Shown here: positions 59,527 to 64,000 of the stretch, one piece after another | Numbering within the stretch: position 1 is the first letter of the stretch | Layout: each line of letters begins with the position of its first letter | NCBI GenBank assembly: GCA_005503215.1 | Contig: SCNS01000022.1 | Span: 1-64,000 of the forward strand | Direction of reading: 5' to 3' | DNA from: Sphingomonadaceae bacterium 3R27C6 | GTDB lineage: Bacteria; Pseudomonadota; Alphaproteobacteria; Sphingomonadales; Sphingomonadaceae | DNA length: 64,000 nt | Notes under the pieces: generated by a model | Told to the model about the DNA's origin: nothing | What the model saw: only the letters and a program-made list of their open reading frames with translations | Database searches by the model: none | Program-made: the position numbers and the translations under genes

Positions 59527-60930
59527 TCAGGGCGCCGGCGCGCAGGGGGATTCGGACGCCCTGCAGTTCGTCCAACCGCCACCCATCGCCTGAAACAGCT
59601 GGATGCGCGCGGCGAGCGCGTCGGCGCTGAGCTGGATCAGCGACAGTTCGGCGCCGAGCAGCCCGCGCTGGGCGTCGAGCTGTTCGAGATAGGGCGAATA
59701 GCCTTCGCGATAGCGGTTGGTCGCGAGCCGCAGCCCCTCGGCGAGCGCATCGCGCTGCGACTGGGCGAATGCGATCTGCGCGTCGATCCGGCTGACCGCC
59801 GCGAGCGCATCCTCGACTTCGCGGAAGGCGGTCAGCGCGGTGCGGCGATAGGCGAAAGCCGCCTGATCGCGCTGCGCGCCCGCGGCTTCGGCCTGCGCCG
59901 TCAGCCTGCCGCCCTGAAAGATCGGGGCAAGGATGCTGCCGCCGACCGACCAGATCGAAATCGGGTCGCCGATCAGGGTCGAGAAGGCCGCGCCCGCCGC
60001 CGAGGTCAGGCGCACCTGCGGCAGGAAACGCTTGCGCGCCGCGGCGAGATTCTTGTCCGACGCGGCGAGCTGATATTCGGCCTGCGCGACATCGGGCCGG
60101 CGGCGCAGCAGTTCGGACGGCAAGCCGCCCGGGACCGCGGGAACGGCGAGGCTGTCGAGGGTCGTGCCACGGTCGATCGCGCGGGGTGTGTCGCCGACCA
60201 GCACGCTCAAACCATCCTCGGTTCGCGCGATGGCGAGTTCGATCTGCGGCACGATCTGCGCGGTCGCGTCATATTCGGCTTGCGCCTGCTGAAGCTCGAG
60301 CTTGGGCGAATAGCCTTGCCCGACGCGCGATTTCGCAATGCGCAGCGATTCCGATCGCGCGCGCACCGTATCGCGCGCGACCTCCAGCCGCGCATCGAGG
60401 CTGCGCAGCGTGACATAGTTGTTCGCCACCGCGGCGGCGATCGACAGTTGCACGGCATCGCGCGCCGCTTCGCTCGCGAACCAGCTGTCGCGTGCCGCCG
60501 ATTTCTGGTCGGCAAGGCGGCCGAACAGATCGACTTCATAAGCGACCTGGATTTGCGGCTGCGCGAAATTCTGTTCGGAGGGCTGGCCGAACGCGCTGAC
60601 CGAGCGCGACCGCCCGCCGCTGATCGCCGCATCGATCGTCGGCAACGTCTGCGCCCGCGCGAGCGCGAAATTTGCGCGCGCTTCGCGCACGCGCGCCGCC
60701 GCTACGCCGATGTCGCTGTTGTTGGCCAGCGCCTTGTCGACCAGCGCGACCAGCGTCGGATCGCCGAACGAGCGCCACCAGTCGCGCTGAAGCGTCGCGG
60801 CCGGATCGGCATCGGTTCGCCATGCCACCGGTGGCGCGACGGGCGCCACGCTCGTCGCCCTGACGTTCGGGCCGGCGCAGGCCGCGAGCGCAGCCGCCAG
60901 CCCGGCCGTCAGCGCGAGCCGCGCCTTCAT
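59527..60930 (-). CDS. RND/MFS efflux outer-membrane factor (NodT/OprM family lipoprotein)
   Basis: A TolC-like outer-membrane channel of 467 residues. The N-terminus has a lipoprotein signal (MKARLALTAGLAAALAACAGP) with the lipobox Cys at residue 18. Two outer-membrane efflux repeats with coiled-coil segments follow (AAARVREARANFALARAQTLPTID, about 75-98; LRRRPDVAQAEYQLAASDKNLAAARKRFLPQ, about 272-302). It is the third gene of an efflux operon after the HlyD/EmrA-like adaptor and the MFS pump. The adaptor start and its own start overlap by ATGA-type contact. It exports drugs or toxic compounds with them. Confidence 0.92.
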   Translation of the reverse strand: MKARLALTAGLAAALAACAGPNVRATSVAPVAPPVAWRTDADPAATLQRDWWRSFGDPTLVALVDKALANNSDIGVAAARVREARANFALARAQTLPTIDAAISGGRSRSVSAFGQPSEQNFAQPQIQVAYEVDLFGRLADQKSAARDSWFASEAARDAVQLSIAAAVANNYVTLRSLDARLEVARDTVRARSESLRIAKSRVGQGYSPKLELQQAQAEYDATAQIVPQIELAIARTEDGLSVLVGDTPRAIDRGTTLDSLAVPAVPGGLPSELLRRRPDVAQAEYQLAASDKNLAAARKRFLPQVRLTSAAGAAFSTLIGDPISIWSVGGSILAPIFQGGRLTAQAEAAGAQRDQAAFAYRRTALTAFREVEDALAAVSRIDAQIAFAQSQRDALAEGLRLATNRYREGYSPYLEQLDAQRGLLGAELSLIQLSADALAARIQLFQAMGGGWTNCRASESPCAPAP

Positions 60931-62099
60931 CGCTTCGATCCGCCGCTTGTGTCGATACGGACCTCGACCGACATGCCGGGCCGCAGCCGCGCCGCCACCG
61001 GTTGCTTGTCGTCGATCTTGATCCGCACCGCGATGCGCTGCGCCACCTTGACGAAATTGCCCGTGGCGTTGTCGGCCTTGAGCACCGCGAATTCGGACCC
61101 AGCCGCCGGCGACAGATTCTCGATCCGCCCGGTCAGTTCGACGCCGCCCAGCGCATCGACGCTGAACCGCGCGCGCTGGCCGATCGCCATGTTGCCGGTT
61201 TGGGCTTCCTTGAAGTTCGCAATGACCCAGACATGGTGCGGGACGACCGACAGCAATTGCGTCCCCGCGGTGACATAGGCGCCGACGCGCACGCCGATTT
61301 CGGACAGCTGCCCGTCGGCGGGCGCGCGGATGATCGTGTTGTCGAGATCGATCTGCGCGAGGCGAAGCTGCGCCTTCGCCGATTCGACCGCGGCTTCGAG
61401 CCCGGCGCGCCCGACCACCACGGTGCGGACGTCCTGCGTCCCGATCGCGCGGCTGGCGCGCGCCTGTTGCAGCGCCGCCTGCGCCGCGAGCAGCGCCGCG
61501 CGCGTCTGGTCAAATTCGCGCGTCGAGATCGAACCGTCGGCGACGAGTGCGCGGGCGCGGCGCATATCGGCGTCGGCCTTGGTCAGTTGCGCCTGCGCAT
61601 TGGCGATCCCGGCGTTCTGGCTGTCGGTGGCGACCTCGCGCGACCGCTGCGCCTGCGCCGAATTGGCGAGCGCGGCCTGCTGCGCCGCGACATTGGCCTC
61701 GGCCTGCGCAACGCGCGCGCGATAGATGCGGTCGTCGATCGTCGCGAGGATCTGGCCGGCCTTGACCTCGGCGAAATCCTGCACGGGCACGCGCGTGACA
61801 TAGCCGCTGACCTGCGGGCTGATAATCGTCACACGCCCGCGAACATAGGCGTTGTCGGTCTCTTCCGAGGCGCCGGCGAAAGGCGGCAGGTCCCAGGCGT
61901 AGAGGATGGCGAGGATCGCCAGCACCGCGGCGGCGATGATGACAATCACCGTCGTGCGCGTCTTGTCGGGCGGCCGCCAGGAGGATGGCGGCGCGTCGAT
62001 CTGCGGATCGGAGGGAGGCGCGGCGTCCGCCACTTCGGCAGGCCGCGTTACCGTTTCCGGTTCGGGTTTCGGCGTGTTCGCCTTGGGCTCGTCGCTCAT
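60927..62099 (-). CDS. EmrA-type membrane fusion protein
   Basis: A 390-residue adaptor. A Pro/Glu-rich cytoplasmic N-terminus is followed by one membrane helix (about 50-69, TTVIVIIAAAVLAILAILYAW). Then NAYVRGRVTIISPQVSGYVTRVPVQDFAEVKAGQILATID (lipoyl half, about 83-122), an Ala-rich coiled-coil hairpin (about 125-225) and the second half IIRAPADGQLSEIGVRVGAYVTAGTQLLSVVP. This is the EmrA/HlyD-type used with DHA2 pumps. It overlaps the outer-membrane factor gene and lies one base after the pump stop, so the three genes are an operon. Confidence 0.92.
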   Translation of the reverse strand: MSDEPKANTPKPEPETVTRPAEVADAAPPSDPQIDAPPSSWRPPDKTRTTVIVIIAAAVLAILAILYAWDLPPFAGASEETDNAYVRGRVTIISPQVSGYVTRVPVQDFAEVKAGQILATIDDRIYRARVAQAEANVAAQQAALANSAQAQRSREVATDSQNAGIANAQAQLTKADADMRRARALVADGSISTREFDQTRAALLAAQAALQQARASRAIGTQDVRTVVVGRAGLEAAVESAKAQLRLAQIDLDNTIIRAPADGQLSEIGVRVGAYVTAGTQLLSVVPHHVWVIANFKEAQTGNMAIGQRARFSVDALGGVELTGRIENLSPAAGSEFAVLKADNATGNFVKVAQRIAVRIKIDDKQPVAARLRPGMSVEVRIDTSGGSKR

Positions 62100-62100
62100 C

Positions 62101-63765
62101 CTATTGCCCCTGTCGAGCTTGTGCCTGCGCCTGCAGGCGCTGGGCCAATAATATCACCGGAGACGGTTCGTTTCGCCGCCGGATAGATAGGCTGATCAGG
62201 AGTCCCCATATCGCCGTCAAGATCGCGAGCACCCCGACCAGCAGGAATACGTCATTATACGCAAGGATATGCGCCTCGCGCGTGACTTGCTGGCTCAGCA
62301 GCGCGGCGCCCTCGGCACTGCGTAGTACCGGGTCGCCGATTGTCCCGGCAACGGCGCGGCTGCCCGCGCCCAGCCGCGCCGCGACCAGCGGGTCGCTTGC
62401 CACGATGTTCTGGACCAGTTCGTGCGAATGATATTTCTCGCGGACCGTCTGGAAGGTGCCCAGCAAGGTGCCGCCGGCGAGACCGCCGATACTCTGGCTC
62501 ATGCTGAAGATCACGACAAAGCTGATGAAATTCTTCCCGCCCGCGAGCAAGGTCCGCGCGATGCCGATCACCATCGCCTGCGCGAGGAAGAGCAGCGAGG
62601 CTAAGCCGATCAACGCCTGGCTGAGGTAGAAATGGCTCGGCCGGGTGAGGTTGGTCGTATGGGCATCCATGAAGGATGCGATCACGATCAGGACGACCGC
62701 GATGATGATCGGCCGCGACAGATTGTCGGGGCGAAAGGTCAACACCGCGGTCACGAGGCCGGCGATCGACGCGAACACGACGATCAGGTTCAGCGTGACC
62801 ATCTGGTCGTTGATCATGCCGACGGTGCCCAGAAAGCCGACCGAACCGAACGCCTGTTCGGAGAGCAGGATGCGGACCGATGCCGCGACCGCGATCAGCC
62901 GGAGCATCTCGCGCGTGCCGAGCCAACGTGTGTTGATCAGCGGGTTCCTGCGATGATGCTCGACAAGGATCGCGGCGGCGATCAGCGCGACGCTCGCCGC
63001 CAGCGACCAGCCGATCCACGGCCGTTCGGTCCACCATTGGATTCGTCCTTGCGAGAGCACCGCGATCAGCAGCCACAGTCCCGGCGCGAGGAGGAAGAAG
63101 GTCAGGAAGTCGAGCGGCTCGAACACTTTTTCGCGCTCGCTCGGCGGCAGCGGCTGCGCCATCACCGCGGCCAGCGTCGCGAGCGCGAGCCCGAATTCGA
63201 ACCAGTAGAGATTGTGCCAGTCGCCCCAGACGAGCAGCCCCGGCGACAGCACGCGCGCGAGTGGAGTCGCGATCTGCGGAATGCCGATGCCGATCATCAC
63301 CGCCGCAAGCCGTTTCGACGCCGGAAGCGACTGGAAGAAATAGAGGATGGTGAGTGTCGAGAGGCCGCTTGCCGCTATCCCGCTCATCGCGCGAACCGCG
63401 ACCGAGGTCCAGAAATCGTGGATGAACAGGTGCATCAGCGTCGTCACGGCATAGGCGGCGAGCGTGTAGCGGATGAATGGCTGCAGCCCGAACTGCTGGC
63501 GGTATTTGACGAGCAGCAGGTTCGCCGTGACGTTGGTCATGAAATAGGCGGCGGTCAGCCACGCCGCTTCGTCGCTGTTGAGCCCCAGCGTCCCTTGCGC
63601 GAAGTTGAGGTTGACCGTGACCAGCGCGTTGCCGAGCCCGCCGGTGATCCCGATCAGGCAGCCGATCAGGAAATGGCGCACCATGCGCGCGGTCGGATGA
63701 TCGGGATTGGCGGGCGATCCCGGAAGCGTCGGCCGCTCGTGGGGCTTGAAGACATAATCCGCCAT
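62101..63765 (-). CDS. DHA2-family MFS drug efflux pump (EmrB-like)
   Basis: An inner-membrane proton-driven exporter of 554 residues with fourteen predicted helices. Motifs include NLNFAQGTLGLNSDEAAWLTAAYFMTNVTANLL in TM1-2 and ALAQAMVIGIARTLLAGG-type central segments; TLLGTFQTVREKYHSHELVQNI lies before the last helix. It pumps hydrophobic toxic compounds through the EmrA-like adaptor and outer-membrane factor. It is the first gene of the operon; a CCTATTC-GGAG-GAATAGG repeat about 100 bases upstream may bind a local repressor. Confidence 0.92.
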   Translation of the reverse strand: MADYVFKPHERPTLPGSPANPDHPTARMVRHFLIGCLIGITGGLGNALVTVNLNFAQGTLGLNSDEAAWLTAAYFMTNVTANLLLVKYRQQFGLQPFIRYTLAAYAVTTLMHLFIHDFWTSVAVRAMSGIAASGLSTLTILYFFQSLPASKRLAAVMIGIGIPQIATPLARVLSPGLLVWGDWHNLYWFEFGLALATLAAVMAQPLPPSEREKVFEPLDFLTFFLLAPGLWLLIAVLSQGRIQWWTERPWIGWSLAASVALIAAAILVEHHRRNPLINTRWLGTREMLRLIAVAASVRILLSEQAFGSVGFLGTVGMINDQMVTLNLIVVFASIAGLVTAVLTFRPDNLSRPIIIAVVLIVIASFMDAHTTNLTRPSHFYLSQALIGLASLLFLAQAMVIGIARTLLAGGKNFISFVVIFSMSQSIGGLAGGTLLGTFQTVREKYHSHELVQNIVASDPLVAARLGAGSRAVAGTIGDPVLRSAEGAALLSQQVTREAHILAYNDVFLLVGVLAILTAIWGLLISLSIRRRNEPSPVILLAQRLQAQAQARQGQ

Positions 63766-63865
63766 CGCGGGTCAGTCCGGCTTCACGGTCATGGACGCGC
63801 CACGGCCGGAGCGAGTCGGTTCGATAATCATGATTTTCCTTACCGCATCGCCGGGGCGCATGCAG

Positions 63866-63883
63866 CCTATTCGGAGGAATAGG
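63866..63883. promoter_or_regulatory. CCTATTC-GGAG-GAATAGG operator upstream of the efflux operon
   Basis: A perfect 7-4-7 inverted repeat about 100 bases upstream of the efflux pump start; GGAATTCC (63882-63889) overlaps it. It resembles operators of TetR or MarR repressors, which often control such pumps. The regulator gene is not visible in the window. Confidence 0.45.
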
Positions 63884-63914
63884 AATTCCATGACGCGGGC
63901 ATAGGGGCGGCCGG

Positions 63915-64000
63915 TTATGCCCCGGATACGCGATCGCGGTGCGTCTTCCAGAGCCAGGCGGCGCAGGCGAGATCCTGTACGATCGAGCCCAGCGATTTAT
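63915..64000 (-). CDS. C-terminus of an ornithine cyclodeaminase/mu-crystallin family protein, cut by window
   Basis: The minus-strand frame is open to the window edge and ends KSLGSIVQDLACAAWLWKTH...SGA-stop, 28 codons long. The segment KSLGSIVQDLA matches the conserved FKSxGxAxxDLA motif near the C-terminus of ornithine cyclodeaminases and mu-crystallins, which bind NAD(P) and act on amino or imino acids. The rest lies outside the window. Such a short stretch gives only moderate support. Confidence 0.6.
   Translation of the reverse strand, partial: KSLGSIVQDLACAAWLWKTHRDRVSGA

Noticed and set aside
57138..61278. Long plus-strand frames (633 and 618 codons) opposite the last receptor and the outer-membrane factor
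   Set aside because: Both mirror genes with clear signal peptides and conserved motifs, and have no motif of their own.

Overview
The window looks like chromosome of a sphingomonad (Sphingomonadaceae; Sphingopyxis-like is my best guess, by inference only). The DNA is GC-rich, four large TonB-dependent receptors sit beside catabolic genes, and there are Tat-exported sugar enzymes, XRE-cupin regulators and many ATGA stop/start overlaps. I see no rRNA, tRNA, insertion sequence, phage gene, CRISPR array or origin. Both ends cut genes: a fructuronate reductase on the left and an ornithine cyclodeaminase-like gene on the right.

Layout. (1) 1-5.9 kb: hexuronate catabolism (UxuB, ManD) and a Caulobacter-type TonB receptor, with GntR/UxuR-like palindromes upstream of manD and the receptor. 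(2) 6.0-16.8 kb: a type I secretion pair (HlyD adaptor, HlyB-like ABC exporter) diverging from a 1603-residue RTX protein, whose 728-residue paralogue converges on it tail to tail. Both RTX proteins have an N-terminal right-handed beta-helix resembling polysaccharide lyases. (3) 17.0-20.5 kb: an iron/siderophore uptake operon (TonB receptor, PepSY reductase-like protein, 57-residue membrane protein). (4) 20.6-31.6 kb: two divergent operons that look like a peptide or amino-acid scavenging locus (TonB receptor, XRE-cupin regulator, M19 dipeptidase, TPR protein; then amidohydrolase, ALDH7-type dehydrogenase, TPR protein, APC permease). (5) 31.6-41.4 kb: an eight-gene operon with a divergent Gfo/Idh/MocA gene and an AraC regulator, which fits a periplasmic 3-keto-glycoside pathway (GMC oxidoreductase, gluconate-dehydrogenase-subunit-3-like protein, cytochrome c, DUF1080 hydrolase, three TIM-barrel isomerases, MFS transporter). 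(6) 41.5-55.3 kb: a D-amino-acid/D-glutamate and peptide hydrolase cluster (XRE-cupin regulator, three serine hydrolases, DgcN-like and DgcA-like proteins, YkvI-like transporter, alpha/beta hydrolase, D-aminoacylase-like and Xaa-Pro-type amidohydrolases). (7) 55.4-64 kb: an orphan membrane-anchored protein, another TonB receptor with a strong intrinsic terminator, and an EmrAB-TolC-type drug efflux operon.

How they work together. Regions 1 and 2 may form one uronate route: a secreted beta-helix protein cuts an acidic polysaccharide outside the cell, the TonB receptor imports fragments, and UxuB and ManD feed 2-keto-3-deoxygluconate onward. Regions 4 and 6 share a composition: XRE-cupin regulator, amidohydrolase of the same family, TPR or hydrolase partners and a permease. 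They look like two versions of one scavenging strategy. In region 6, DgcN (N-acetylation of D-Glu) and DgcA (racemisation) would convert released D-glutamate to the L form.

Most interesting signals. The helix-turn-helix codons of the 41.6 kb regulator are replaced by a very AT-rich stretch forming a 10-bp inverted repeat whose TTTCAA/TTGAAA core recurs in the promoter of the neighbouring serine hydrolase gene, which suggests an operator embedded in the gene's own HTH region. Two metal hydrolases (M19 and D-aminoacylase types) lack their usual N-terminal metal ligands. The two RTX genes end inside one shared 12-bp hairpin. A 14-bp inverted repeat with a nested palindrome lies at 56.3 kb. Functional statements rest on motif recognition by eye; no database search was run.
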